NCBI RefSeq assembly: GCF_030505395.1
Contig: NZ_CP130044.1
Location: 853,001 to 917,000 of the forward strand
Direction of reading: 5' to 3'
Source: Asticcacaulis sp. ZE23SCel15
GTDB lineage: Bacteria; Pseudomonadota; Alphaproteobacteria; Caulobacterales; Caulobacteraceae
Length of the DNA stretch: 64,000 nucleotides
Of the stretch, positions 49,002-58,676 are shown in pieces. The position numbers and the translations under genes are program-made. A model generated the notes under the pieces. The model searched no databases. It saw only the letters and a list, made by a program, of their open reading frames with translations, and was not told the DNA's origin. Numbering within the stretch: the first letter of the stretch is position 1; each line of letters begins with the position of its first letter.

Positions 49002-50252
49002 TTAAAGATTTGCATCAGTCTTGGCAATGAAGTCGCGGATTTTCGGGTAGATGCTTTCGCGAAAACGGCGGCCATTGAACACGCCGTAGTGTCCAGCCCC
49101 GGCCTGCACATAAAGCTCTTTCATATCGGCGGGTATATTGGGACAAATTTCATGGGCGGCCTGAGTTTGACCGACGCCGGAAATATCGTCCTTTTCGCCC
49201 TCGACCGTCATCAGCGCGATGTCGGTAATGGCTTGCGGCTTCACATTACGCCCCTTATGGACCAGTTCGCCCTTGGGCAAGGCATGTTTCTGGAACACCA
49301 AGTCGATGGTTTGCAGATAAAATTCTTCGGTCAGATCAAGCACCGACAGATATTCATCATAGAACTCAAGGTGCTTTTCGACCCCGTCGCCATCATCTTC
49401 GACCAGATTGCTGAAATAGCTTTTGAGCGCATCCATATGACGCTCTTCGTTCATGCTCATGAAGCTGTAGAGCTGCACAAAGCCCGGATAGACCCGGCGC
49501 CCCACGCCCGGATAAGGCGGCGGCACATTGTGAACCATGTTCGATTTAAACCAGGCGAACGGACGTTCTTCGGCCAGATTATTGGTCACCGTCGGGTTGA
49601 AACGCGCATCAATAGGTGAGCCCATAAAGGTCATGGAGGCCGGACGGTTGGGGTGGTTATCTTCGGCCATCAGGCAGGCCGTCGCCAGAACCGGCGGCCC
49701 CGGCTGGCAGACCCCGACCACATGGATGCGTGAGCCGATGAACTCCAGCATGTGCTGGATATGGTCCATGTAGCTATAGAAATCGAAGCGGCCTTCCAGC
49801 ACCGGCACCTGACGGGCATTGACCCAGTCGGTGATATAGACATCGTGATCGAGCAAAAATTCCTGAACCGTCCCGCGCAGCAGGGTCGCATAGTGTCCCG
49901 ACAAGGGGGCAACGATCAGCACGGCGGGCGCGGTTTTCTTGACCCCGGCACGACGCAAATCGGCATTGTCACGCTGAAAACGCAGCAGCCTGACCCACGG
50001 TGTTGACCAGTCCTCAATGACCTGCACGCGCACCGGTGTGTCGTTGATGGTCACGCTGTCAATGCGCCAGTCCGGCTTACCGTAACGGCGGGTGACGTTG
50101 GAAAACAGCTCCGCCGAGGCATAAAGCGTGCGCCCCAGAGCGGTGTCGGAGGCCGGATTAGCCTTTGACCCCCAAAAGTCACGGGTCATTTGCGCCAGCG
50201 CCCGCATGGGGGCTGCCGAATAATAGGCGTACTCATGAAGCGAATACAGCAT
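49002..50252 (-). CDS. phaZ: Intracellular polyhydroxybutyrate depolymerase
   Basis: 416 residues from the ATG at 50252. The lipase-like box has Cys instead of Ser (VVGVCQPGPP), as in intracellular PhaZ of Ralstonia type; MLYSLHEYAYYSAAPMR and YDEYLSVLDLTEEFYLQT are family signatures, and the catalytic His is probably in QAGAGHYGVFNG. Mobilises stored PHB granules. An upstream ATG extension of 19 residues lacks support. Confidence 0.94.
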   Translation of the reverse strand: MLYSLHEYAYYSAAPMRALAQMTRDFWGSKANPASDTALGRTLYASAELFSNVTRRYGKPDWRIDSVTINDTPVRVQVIEDWSTPWVRLLRFQRDNADLRRAGVKKTAPAVLIVAPLSGHYATLLRGTVQEFLLDHDVYITDWVNARQVPVLEGRFDFYSYMDHIQHMLEFIGSRIHVVGVCQPGPPVLATACLMAEDNHPNRPASMTFMGSPIDARFNPTVTNNLAEERPFAWFKSNMVHNVPPPYPGVGRRVYPGFVQLYSFMSMNEERHMDALKSYFSNLVEDDGDGVEKHLEFYDEYLSVLDLTEEFYLQTIDLVFQKHALPKGELVHKGRNVKPQAITDIALMTVEGEKDDISGVGQTQAAHEICPNIPADMKELYVQAGAGHYGVFNGRRFRESIYPKIRDFIAKTDANL

Positions 50253-50406
50253 CTGAACTCTACCTTGGTTTATCCTGCCGCGGGGCGACACTCCACTAAA
50301 CCCTATCACAGCAAAGCTGCCAATAGGTTACTGCGGCGCAAACCAAGATGTGATGAGCAGGTGCAGCATTCAAGCACCGGCATTTCAAGTCGCGTCTTTG
50401 GCCTAA

Positions 50407-51012
50407 CTACCGCATTTCCTTGCGTATCATGTCAGCGCTGTCTTTGGGGGATATTTCGCGCCCAAGGGGTAAGACGAACTGGCCTTCGGGGTTCATCAGA
50501 TAGATGACCGCCGTGTGGTTCATAGTGTAATCCTCACCCTCGCCCGATTTGGAATAGGTGGCGCGGTAAGCCTTGGCGATTTCATCCACCTGCTGCGCCG
50601 TGCCGGTCAGGCCGATGACGCCACCGGGAAAGCCAGGGCTTTCAATATAGGATTTCATCGCCGCCGGACTGTCGCGTTCAGGGTCAACGGTGACGAACAC
50701 GATCTGGAAATCTTTCGCCTTATCACCCAGCTCCTTTTGCACGGCATTGAGGTGCTGCAAGGTCAGCGGACAAATATCGGGGCAATAGGTAAAGCCGAAA
50801 AACACCGCTGACCACTTGCCTTTGAGGATATCTTGCGTGACCACACGGCCATTCTGGTCGATCATGGTAAAATCACCACCGACCTTGACTGACGGATCGA
50901 CCTGCGACGATCCGCCCGGTGACGCCTTAAGCGTCGTATACCAGTAAGACCCAATGAGTGCGAATAATCCCACAAAAATAATAAGGATAATTGTCAGGCG
51001 CGATTTCGTCAT
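50407..51012 (-). CDS. SCO1/SenC copper chaperone
   Basis: 201 residues: N-terminal membrane anchor (about 7-25) and thioredoxin fold with copper ligands Cys77 and Cys81 (TYCPDICP) and His166 (MNHTAVIY). Delivers copper to the CuA site of cytochrome oxidase. Divergent from regB with only 43 bp between the two ATGs, matching the senC/regB arrangement of Rhodobacter. Confidence 0.94.
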   Translation of the reverse strand: MTKSRLTIILIIFVGLFALIGSYWYTTLKASPGGSSQVDPSVKVGGDFTMIDQNGRVVTQDILKGKWSAVFFGFTYCPDICPLTLQHLNAVQKELGDKAKDFQIVFVTVDPERDSPAAMKSYIESPGFPGGVIGLTGTAQQVDEIAKAYRATYSKSGEGEDYTMNHTAVIYLMNPEGQFVLPLGREISPKDSADMIRKEMR

Positions 51013-51055
51013 CTATTTACTCACCTCTGATTAATTCCGCCTCAATAGGCCATTC

Positions 51056-52429
51056 ATGGATTTTAGCCAAACTTTTAAGCGGATCGGCCTTGATTTCAAG
51101 GCGCTGAATGTCGCAGCCGCCCCGCCTTTGGGCGGACGCGATCACCTGCGCCTGCGCACGCTGGTGTTCCTTCGCTGGCTGGCCATCATCGGTCAAACCG
51201 GCATGGTCTTGCTGGTGGCGTTTGGGTTTGGTTACGAAATCAATGTCGGCCTGTGTCTGGCCATCATCGCCGCCAGCGTCTGGCTTAATGCCCTGTTGAT
51301 GCTGGGCGGGCGGTCACGGTCACAGCTAAAGGACTGGGAAGCGGCGGTTCAGTTAGGCTTTGACACCCTGCAACTGGCGGTGCTGTTAGGGGTAACCGGC
51401 GGGCTCAATAACCCGTTTTGCCTGATGCTGATCGCACCACCTACCGTCGCCGCCGCCAACCTGCCGACCCGTCAGGGGATCGCGGTCATCGGTGTGGCAC
51501 TTTTAGCCTCCGTCAGCCTGTTTTTCTGGTCGCTGGATCTGCCGTGGCATGAAGGTCAGTCGCTGTATCTGCCGCCCATGTACCGGATCGGATTTTTGGC
51601 AGCCCTTCTAATCGGGATTGTGTTCACGGCGGGCTATGCCTGGCAGGCCGCGTTAGAGGCCAAGCGCATGGAGCAGGCGCTGGAGGCCACCCGCGCCGTG
51701 ATGGAAAAAGAGCACCGCCTATCGGCGCTTGGGGGCCTTGCCGCCGCTGCCGCCCATGAACTGGGCACGCCGCTGGGGACTATTCAGGTCGTCGCGAAGG
51801 AAATGATGCTGGCGCTCGATAAGGATGATCCGCTCCATGAGGACGCCGCCCTTTTGGTGTCGCAGTCAAAGCGCTGCCGCGATATTCTGAAAACCCTGTC
51901 GCAACAGCCGGAAACCGTCGATGAGGTCTATGACCAGATGCCGCTTAGGGCCTTTCTGGAAGAGGTCGCCGAACCGTTTCAGCATTTTGGCAAGACCATC
52001 CATATCGACATTTCTATGGACGGCGCAAACAGTAGCGCCATCACCATCAAACGCCGCCCCGAATGGCTGCATGCCCTGTCGGCCTTTGTGGAAAACGCCG
52101 TCGATTTTGCCGCCACTCAGGTGTGGATCAGGGTCGACATTTTCGATGCCCATGTGGCCTTAAGCGTCGAAGACGATGGCGCAGGCTTTTCTGCGGAGAT
52201 TCTCAATCGGCTGGGTGAGCCCTATGTGTCAACACGCCACAGTGACGTTAAGGCGCAACTGCGTCATAAGCCTGGCGGTATGGGGTTAGGGTTTTTCATT
52301 GCCAAGACCTTGTGCGAATATTCCGGCGCAGTGGTCAGCTTCGGCAACCGCGCAAGCCCCGATCGCGGGGCCTTCGTCAAGGCGATGTGGCGGCGCGATC
52401 AGATGCAGATTTCAGGACTGGAGCTATAA
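51056..52429 (+). CDS. regB: Redox sensor histidine kinase RegB/PrrB
   Basis: 457 residues, six membrane helices in the first about 200. The quinone-sensing motif GGLNNPF is at 115-121, the phospho-acceptor His234 is in AAHELGTPLGTI, and the redox-active Cys274 is in KRCRDIL. The ATPase domain ends with GGMGLGFFIAK. Senses respiratory redox state and phosphorylates RegA, whose gene follows one base after the stop. Confidence 0.94.
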   Translation: MDFSQTFKRIGLDFKALNVAAAPPLGGRDHLRLRTLVFLRWLAIIGQTGMVLLVAFGFGYEINVGLCLAIIAASVWLNALLMLGGRSRSQLKDWEAAVQLGFDTLQLAVLLGVTGGLNNPFCLMLIAPPTVAAANLPTRQGIAVIGVALLASVSLFFWSLDLPWHEGQSLYLPPMYRIGFLAALLIGIVFTAGYAWQAALEAKRMEQALEATRAVMEKEHRLSALGGLAAAAAHELGTPLGTIQVVAKEMMLALDKDDPLHEDAALLVSQSKRCRDILKTLSQQPETVDEVYDQMPLRAFLEEVAEPFQHFGKTIHIDISMDGANSSAITIKRRPEWLHALSAFVENAVDFAATQVWIRVDIFDAHVALSVEDDGAGFSAEILNRLGEPYVSTRHSDVKAQLRHKPGGMGLGFFIAKTLCEYSGAVVSFGNRASPDRGAFVKAMWRRDQMQISGLEL

Positions 52430-52430
52430 A

Positions 52431-52991
52431 ATGGCAGATGCGGTAAGTGAAACCATAGCCAATCTGGCGGACAAGACCCTGATCCTGCTCGATGACGACG
52501 CGCCGTTCCGGCAGCGACTGGCGCGCGCGCTGGAGGCGAGAGGCTTTCAGGTCACCGCCGTTGAAAGCGTGGCTGAGGCCCTGACGGCGATTGCCGCCAA
52601 CCCTCCGGCTTTCGGGGTCATGGATATGCGTCTTGAGGACGGCAATGGTTTGAAAGCCGTCGAAACCCTGCATGCTAAACGCCCGGATGCCCGCGCCATC
52701 ATGCTGACCGGCTATGGCAATATCGCCACCGCCGTCGCGGCTGTGAAATCCGGTGCGATTGATTATCTGTCAAAACCTGCCGATGCCGACGATGTCGTTA
52801 AGGCCCTGCTGGCGATTGAGGATCACAGTCCTGCCCCGCCGGAAAATCCGATGTCGGCCGACCGGGTGCGCTGGGAGCACATTCAGCGCGTCTATACCCT
52901 GTGCGGCCAGAACGTGTCTGAGACCGCGCGGCGCCTGAATATGCACCGCCGGACCCTGCAACGGATTCTGGCCAAACGCGCGCCCAAATAG
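52431..52991 (+). CDS. regA: Response regulator RegA/PrrA
   Basis: 186 residues. Receiver with phospho-acceptor Asp65 (GVMDMRLEDGNG), Thr93 and Lys115 (YLSKPAD), then a Fis-type helix-turn-helix at about 160-182 (NVSETARRLNMHRRTLQRIL), near-invariant in RegA proteins. Controls respiration and redox genes. Its stop abuts the stop of the convergent hypothetical gene. Confidence 0.95.
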   Translation: MADAVSETIANLADKTLILLDDDAPFRQRLARALEARGFQVTAVESVAEALTAIAANPPAFGVMDMRLEDGNGLKAVETLHAKRPDARAIMLTGYGNIATAVAAVKSGAIDYLSKPADADDVVKALLAIEDHSPAPPENPMSADRVRWEHIQRVYTLCGQNVSETARRLNMHRRTLQRILAKRAPK

Positions 52992-53609
52992 CTATTCATC
53001 CGCAATGATAATATTTGGATTATCCGGCGGGATAAACTCAAACAGGCCGATATCGAGCGCCTTTTGCGGGCGATAGGACATGAGCGGATTCGCGGCCAGC
53101 GCCTGTACTTCTTCCGGCGTCAATGCCTGACCCAGAGCCTTTTTGCGCACCGCTCTGGCCTGAACGTAGGGTTCAAGACTGGCTGCCGGTTTAGCGACCC
53201 GCTTTGGGATGATCTTCCAGTAGGACACACTGAGTTGCCAGACCGATTTTACCGGCTTTAGCGGGGTGGGCCAGCGCTGACCGCCGGTCATGGCAGGGGT
53301 TGTGCGCTTGACCGATTTCACAGGCTCGGCCCGGCACATCAACCGCGCAAATACATCGGCAGAGTCAGGTGTGTACCGTGATCCGGGCCGCGCGTCTTCA
53401 AGCAGTTCGTGGTATTGCGCACCGTAATAATCAAGGGCCTCGTCTAGAGTTTCAAATTTCGGCCCCACAACTTCCGACACAAACTGCACGGATTTGCCGG
53501 ATTCGGCCATGGCCTCAGATTCACGGGCCGCGCGCGCAAACCCCTTCGATGCCCAGCTATTGAGGACATCGATGCCATGAAGGGCAATGGGGTAGCGCAC
53601 GCTGGCCAT
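52992..53609 (-). CDS. Conserved hypothetical protein
   Basis: 205 residues, no signal peptide or membrane helix. Basic middle (KPVKSVWQLSVSYWKIIPKR) and a C terminus with ALTPEEVQALAANPLMSYRP. No family recognised. It converges on regA with adjacent stops and is divergent from divL. Confidence 0.6.
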   Translation of the reverse strand: MASVRYPIALHGIDVLNSWASKGFARAARESEAMAESGKSVQFVSEVVGPKFETLDEALDYYGAQYHELLEDARPGSRYTPDSADVFARLMCRAEPVKSVKRTTPAMTGGQRWPTPLKPVKSVWQLSVSYWKIIPKRVAKPAASLEPYVQARAVRKKALGQALTPEEVQALAANPLMSYRPQKALDIGLFEFIPPDNPNIIIADE

Positions 53610-53720
53610 GATCCGAACCTATCCAAAACGGTTGCCACTCTATAACGCGGCCACAGGTTTCCAAAGGGTGAATACCGGTTAAATTCAGCACAGCCTTATT
53701 TTATTGACGGCAGGCGATCC

Positions 53721-53743
53721 AACTTGATTTATCATGTCAAGTT
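53721..53743. promoter_or_regulatory. Inverted repeat upstream of divL
   Basis: AACTTGA and TCAAGTT separated by nine bases, 42 bp before the divL ATG, with a GATTC (GANTC) site at about 53749. Candidate operator; the binding factor is not known. Confidence 0.35.
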
Positions 53744-53784
53744 ATCTGATTCGTTTTACAACCTGAAAAGCCTGAATGTAGCGC

Positions 53785-56178
53785 ATGGACGTATCCGCCA
53801 TAGCCTTAGCCGTTGCCGGGGGATCGCTCGCTCTGGCTTTGTCGACGACCTTTTTGTCGTGGCGGCAGCGCGGCACTCTGGGGGCGCAGCGTGACGCGCT
53901 CAAGGCTGACCTTGGCCTGAAACAGACGATGTTGTCGGAACTGGATGCCGCGACCTCGGCGTTCGATGAAGCGTTTCTGGCGGTCGAAGATGACATGGTG
54001 CGGCTGGTGTGGGGGGATGAAACCCTGAAAGCCTGCGCCGAAGCTCTGGGTGTGTCCTATGCTGATAGCGACATCACCGACTGCGCGCCGCAGGTCTTAG
54101 AGGCCTTAAGCCAAAGCTCTCCGCAAGCCGAAGCCGATCTCAAGGCCCTGATTGAGGCGGGTAAGCCGTGCCGGTTTGAAATATTTGCTGAAAAAGCGGT
54201 CGGTGTCGCAGGCAAGACCTTGATCGTCGAAGGCCGCCCGTCGGGTGCCACCGCCTGGATCAGGTTGGCCATAGCTGGAGCGCAGGCCTCCCTGTCGTCG
54301 GGGCCGTTCGCCCAGATGGCCGAACATTTGCCAGCACCGTGCTGGATCGTCTCCAAAGACGGGCGTCTGGTCTGGGCCAATAGCGCCTGGTTGAAAGCCG
54401 TTGAAGCGGAAAGCCTTGCCGACGCCCGCGAACGCGACCTTAGCCTTGATCGGTCTGCTGATGCGCTGGTGCAGGAAGCCGTGGCCACCGCCAGCCACCG
54501 CGAAGGCTTCCGCTGGCTGACCCTCGACGGCCAAAGACGGGCCTTTTCGGTGACGGTTGAGCCGTTATCCGAAGGCTATTTTGCCGCCTACGCGCTGGAT
54601 GTCACCGAAGCCGAAGAAAGCCGTGATGCCTTAAAACGCCACGCCAAGGCACACGATGAAACCCTTGACCGTCTCGAAGACGCCGTGGCGATCTTTGGGC
54701 CTGAAAAGCGTCTGACCTTCCATAACCGGGCGTTCGAGACCCTGTGGGATCTTGACCCGGCATGGCTGGCGGAACGGCCAACCCATGGTGAGTTGCTGGA
54801 TCGCCTGCGCCAAAAACGTCGTCTGCCGGAGATGGGCGACTATGCCAAGTGGAAGGCTCAGGAACTTGAGTTTTACGGCCTGAAAGACATCGCCCCCGAT
54901 GAAATGTGGAGCCTGCCCGGCGGACGCTCACTAAAGGTCGTGCGCCAGCCCCATCCGCTCGGCGGCCTTCTGACTCTTTATGTCGATAAAACCGATGAAC
55001 TGAAACTCAAATCCCAGTTCAACTCCCTAATTCAGGTGCAGCGGGCCACGCTCGATCAGCTTCTGGACGCCGTCAGTGTGTTCGGATCGGATGGACGGTT
55101 GCGGTTGCGCAACGCCGCCTTCGATGCCTTCTGGAACCTGTCGGCCGAAGATATGGTCACCATGATGGATTTTGCGGTCATGGCTGAACTGTGCCTGCCG
55201 CTGGTTCACGATAAGGGCTTCTGGGCCGAGCTTAAGGCGCGCGTCACCGATACCGATCCGATTGCCCGCGCCCCGCAGATGGGCGAGGTCCGTGTCTCGG
55301 ACGGGCGGCTGGCGCGCTGGCGTACCCAGCCCCTGCCGGATGGGGCGACGCTGGTGGCCTTTGCCGACATTACCGCCACCCGCAACCTGGAGCAGGCCAT
55401 CGAAGACCGCGACATGGCGCTCAATAAATCGGTGCGGTTAAAGCGTGAGTTCGTGGCCAATGTGTCCTATGAACTGCGCACGCCGATGACGACGATTGTT
55501 GGCTATTCGGAACTGATGACCTCACAGTCGGCGGGCCTGAATGAGAAACAACTGAACTATCTGACCGCTATCCAAAGCGCCGGACGTGAACTGGCCCGCT
55601 CCATCGATGACGTGCTTGATATGGCGCAGATGGATGCCGGGGAAATGCAGATTTCCCTGTCGGACGTGACGTTTGGCACCATCCTGCACGATCTGTCTTT
55701 GCGGCTGGATGGCGTGCTGGCCACGCGCAATCTGCGCTTTGAGCATACGGGCCTGAGCGATGACACCGTGATCCGGGTCGATCCGCGTCGGCTGGGGCAG
55801 ATGCTGGATCACCTGATTGATAATGCTCAGCGCAATGCGGCGGCGGATACGGCGATTGTGCTGAAAACCGACCGCGACGGCGACACCCTGCGTCTTGAGG
55901 TCAGCCACAAAGGCCGCGGGATTCCTTACGATAAACAAGCCCATATATTTGACCGCTATGTCGGCCGTGAGCGCGGCGGGCCTGGGCTTGGGCTGGCGCT
56001 GGTCAAGGCCCTGACCGAACTGCACGGCGGCTGGATCACGCTGGAGTCTGAGCCGTCCGAAGGGGCGACCTTCTCAATTCACCTGCCCCACCAGAACGAT
56101 ATCGAACTGCCAGAGCCAGAGGCGACCGCGCAGGACGTGCCCAATGATACCGACGACACCACGGTATGGGTGGCCTGA
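53785..56178 (+). CDS. divL: DivL-type cell-cycle sensor pseudokinase
   Basis: 797 residues: N-terminal membrane helix (about 5-25), several PAS-like domains (about 180-275, 293-400 and 424-535), a HisKA domain in which the phospho-acceptor His is Tyr562 (FVANVSYELRTPMTT), and a C-terminal ATPase domain ending GGPGLGLALVKALTELHGG. Tyrosine at this position is the hallmark of Caulobacter DivL (Tyr550 there), which senses DivK and controls CckA, hence CtrA. Length fits (769 in Caulobacter). The substitution and architecture make the assignment strong. Confidence 0.93.
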   Translation: MDVSAIALAVAGGSLALALSTTFLSWRQRGTLGAQRDALKADLGLKQTMLSELDAATSAFDEAFLAVEDDMVRLVWGDETLKACAEALGVSYADSDITDCAPQVLEALSQSSPQAEADLKALIEAGKPCRFEIFAEKAVGVAGKTLIVEGRPSGATAWIRLAIAGAQASLSSGPFAQMAEHLPAPCWIVSKDGRLVWANSAWLKAVEAESLADARERDLSLDRSADALVQEAVATASHREGFRWLTLDGQRRAFSVTVEPLSEGYFAAYALDVTEAEESRDALKRHAKAHDETLDRLEDAVAIFGPEKRLTFHNRAFETLWDLDPAWLAERPTHGELLDRLRQKRRLPEMGDYAKWKAQELEFYGLKDIAPDEMWSLPGGRSLKVVRQPHPLGGLLTLYVDKTDELKLKSQFNSLIQVQRATLDQLLDAVSVFGSDGRLRLRNAAFDAFWNLSAEDMVTMMDFAVMAELCLPLVHDKGFWAELKARVTDTDPIARAPQMGEVRVSDGRLARWRTQPLPDGATLVAFADITATRNLEQAIEDRDMALNKSVRLKREFVANVSYELRTPMTTIVGYSELMTSQSAGLNEKQLNYLTAIQSAGRELARSIDDVLDMAQMDAGEMQISLSDVTFGTILHDLSLRLDGVLATRNLRFEHTGLSDDTVIRVDPRRLGQMLDHLIDNAQRNAAADTAIVLKTDRDGDTLRLEVSHKGRGIPYDKQAHIFDRYVGRERGGPGLGLALVKALTELHGGWITLESEPSEGATFSIHLPHQNDIELPEPEATAQDVPNDTDDTTVWVA

Positions 56179-56180
56179 GT

Positions 56181-57305
56181 TTAAGCGGCGCGCTGATGAT
56201 AGAGCGCTCGCATCAGATCGGACTGGGTGATGATCCCCACCAGACGACGGGTGGCATCCAGCACCGGCACATGGCGCAGATCATTTTCGGAAAACAGCGG
56301 CGACAGTTCGACCACATGATCGGTCTCAGACGCGGTCTTAATGCCGGTCTGCATGATCTGCCCCACCACTTCGGGTTTGTCGGAATAGGGGCTGTCGGTG
56401 CGTTTGACGAGCGCTTTTAACCGCCCGCCGATATCTTCAAAACGATCGGCCCCGGAATGACGCATAAAGTCGGTTAGGGTAACCATACCCAGCACCCGTC
56501 GCTGCGGATCGAGCACCGGCAGGGCCTTGATGTCGTGTTTTTTCATTAAGGCCCAAGCTTCGTTCAGTTCCGTGCCGAACACCACCGACACCGGATTTTC
56601 GGTCATGATGTCCCGGCACAGCATCTCACCCATCTGGCGGCGATAGGCCTGAAGCTCGGTCAGCTGCAGAATGGCGCGCAGGTCGTCGCGGCTGATGTCG
56701 ATGACTTCGTTAAAGCGCGCCATAACGGCGTCGATATCGCCGTCTCTGAATCGGCTCAGGCCCGTGGTTTGGGGTGCGGGCGCTATGGCAATGTGCGGAT
56801 AGGAATGGCGCGTCAGGTTGTTATAGGCAATGCCTGCCAGCACCAGCAGGGTTGAATTGGTAAGCGCCGGAAACAGCGCCCATGACCAGTCAGCCTGAGT
56901 TAACACCGCCAGCAAGGCCGCCGCCCCACCCGGCGGATGCAGGCAGCGGGCATAGAACATCACTCCGATCGCCAGCGCCACACCGGCAGCGGCGGCCAGC
57001 ACCGGATCGGGGATGAGGTGAACGCACACAATGCCGCATAGGGCCGATAACGTATTGCCGCCAATGACCGGCCACGGCTGGGCCAGAGGTGAGGATGGCA
57101 CGGCAAACACCAGCACCGCCGATGCGCCAATCGGTGCCATCAGCCAGACGGCGGCATGGCTGTGCAGACCCCACATATGGCACGATAGCGCCGTCAGACC
57201 GATGCCTATAAAAGCCCCGATGACATTGCGCAGGCGTGTCGCATGATTGATAGCTAAGGGCTTAGGCAAAAACGCCTGAAACCACTGGGCGGTAAAGACA
57301 GCCAT
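56181..57305 (-). CDS. HPP-family membrane protein with two CBS domains
   Basis: 374 residues from the ATG at 57305. HPP domain with four membrane helices (about 25-165), including the name-giving CLHPPGGAAALLAVL, followed by a CBS pair (about 230-370: CRDIMTENPVSVVFGTEL, VLGMVTLTDFMRH, VGIITQSDLMRALY). HPP proteins are proposed transporters, nitrite in plants. CBS domains usually bind adenine nucleotides and may gate it. The ribosome site lies in a small hairpin (CCCGTA/TACGGG, 57312-57329). Converges on divL. Confidence 0.9.
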   Translation of the reverse strand: MAVFTAQWFQAFLPKPLAINHATRLRNVIGAFIGIGLTALSCHMWGLHSHAAVWLMAPIGASAVLVFAVPSSPLAQPWPVIGGNTLSALCGIVCVHLIPDPVLAAAAGVALAIGVMFYARCLHPPGGAAALLAVLTQADWSWALFPALTNSTLLVLAGIAYNNLTRHSYPHIAIAPAPQTTGLSRFRDGDIDAVMARFNEVIDISRDDLRAILQLTELQAYRRQMGEMLCRDIMTENPVSVVFGTELNEAWALMKKHDIKALPVLDPQRRVLGMVTLTDFMRHSGADRFEDIGGRLKALVKRTDSPYSDKPEVVGQIMQTGIKTASETDHVVELSPLFSENDLRHVPVLDATRRLVGIITQSDLMRALYHQRAA

Positions 57306-57355
57306 GTAATCCCCGTATTTATTTACGGGAATACTAGCTTGGTTTTTGATTTGTC

Positions 57356-57400
57356 GCGATACTTTTGCCAAAAACCGGTGCCCACTTTTTGGCGTATCGC
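57356..57400. repeat. Dispersed intergenic palindrome, copy E
   Basis: GCGATAC (57356-57362) with GTATCGC (57394-57400) and inner GCCAAAAA with TTTTTGGC around ACCGGTGCCCAC. The outer arms differ from copies A-C on both sides yet still pair, a compensatory change. Confidence 0.6.
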
Positions 57401-57402
57401 TC

Positions 57403-57735
<333 letters not shown>

Positions 57736-57760
57736 TCATCTTACGCAATAAAAGCAAAAG

Positions 57761-57790
57761 CTCCCGCAGGGCCACCCCAAGGGAGTTTTT
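57761..57790. terminator. Bidirectional terminator between sdhB and the ferredoxin gene
   Basis: CTCCC (57761-57765) and GGGAG (57781-57785), flanked by AAAAG and TTTTT, so it can act on either strand. On the minus strand it follows the copy-4 stem-loop and would end sdhCDAB. Confidence 0.55.
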
Positions 57791-57802
57791 ACTATATCGG
57801 TC

Positions 57803-57880
57803 CAAACCAAAGTACACTGAGGCTACTCTCAAGAAGCGAAGCGTTAGAGCAACGCTTCTAGGCCGAAGGACTTTGGTTTG
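57803..57880 (-). terminator. Copy 4 of the repeated 3' stem-loop, after sdhB, with an inner hairpin insertion
   Basis: Perfect 11-bp stem CAAACCAAAGT (57803-57813) with ACTTTGGTTTG (57870-57880), 7 bp from the sdhB stop. The loop keeps ACACTGAG and CGAAGG but carries an extra hairpin (AGAAGCG/CGCTTCT) between them, making it about 56 nt long. Confidence 0.6.
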
Positions 57881-57887
57881 ATTACGC

Positions 57888-58661
57888 TTACTTCGCTGGC
57901 ATCATCTTCTTGATTTCAGCGATCGCCTTGGCAGGGTTAAGACCCTTGGGGCAAACCTGAGCGCAGTTCATGATGGTGTGGCAGCGATAAAGCTTGAACG
58001 GATCTTCGAGCAATTCCAGACGCTGCTTGGTCTTGTCATCGCGCGAATCCGCAATCCAGCGATAGGCCTGCAAAAGCGCCGCCGGGCCGAGGTATTTGTC
58101 CTGATTCCACCAGTAGGATGGGCACGAGGTCGAACAGCACGCGCACAGGATGCACTCATAAAGGCCATCCAGCTTATCGCGCGACGCCGGCGTTTGCAGG
58201 CGCTCTTTTTCAGGGTCAGGCGTTGTCGATTGCAGATAGGGCTCAACCGAAGCGTATTGAGCGTAGAAGCCGCTCAGGTCAGGCACCAGATCCTTGACCA
58301 CCGGCATGTGCGGCAACGGCGCGATAGTGATCTCACCGGAAAACTCATCATGGCCCTTGGTACAGGCCAGAGTGTTACGACCACCAATGTTCATGGCGCA
58401 CGATCCGCAGATGCCTTCGCGGCAGGAGCGGCGGAACGACAGGGTCGAGTCGACGTTGTTCTTGATATAGATCAGGCTGTCGAGCAGCATCGGCCCGTGG
58501 GCCTTGGAATCGACTTCGTACTTATCCCAGCGCGGGTTCTCACCGGTTTCCGGATCGAAGCGATAGATCTTATAGACGCGGACATTCTTGGCACCGGACG
58601 GGGCCTTATAGCGCTTACCGGTCTTGATCTGCGACCGCTTGGGGAGGGTTAATTCAACCAT
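57888..58661 (-). CDS. sdhB: Succinate dehydrogenase iron-sulfur subunit
   Basis: 257 residues. [2Fe-2S] ligands in [16 protein letters not shown] and LACTKG, [4Fe-4S] in [12 protein letters not shown], [3Fe-4S] in [17 protein letters not shown]. Links the flavin subunit to the membrane quinone site of complex II. Starts 15 bp after sdhA. Confidence 0.98.
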   Translation of the reverse strand: MVELTLPKRSQIKTGKRYKAPSGAKNVRVYKIYRFDPETGENPRWDKYEVDSKAHGPMLLDSLIYIKNNVDSTLSFRRSCREGICGSCAMNIGGRNTLACTKGHDEFSGEITIAPLPHMPVVKDLVPDLSGFYAQYASVEPYLQSTTPDPEKERLQTPASRDKLDGLYECILCACCSTSCPSYWWNQDKYLGPAALLQAYRWIADSRDDKTKQRLELLEDPFKLYRCHTIMNCAQVCPKGLNPAKAIAEIKKMMPAK

Positions 58662-58676
58662 AGTCTTGCAATCCCC

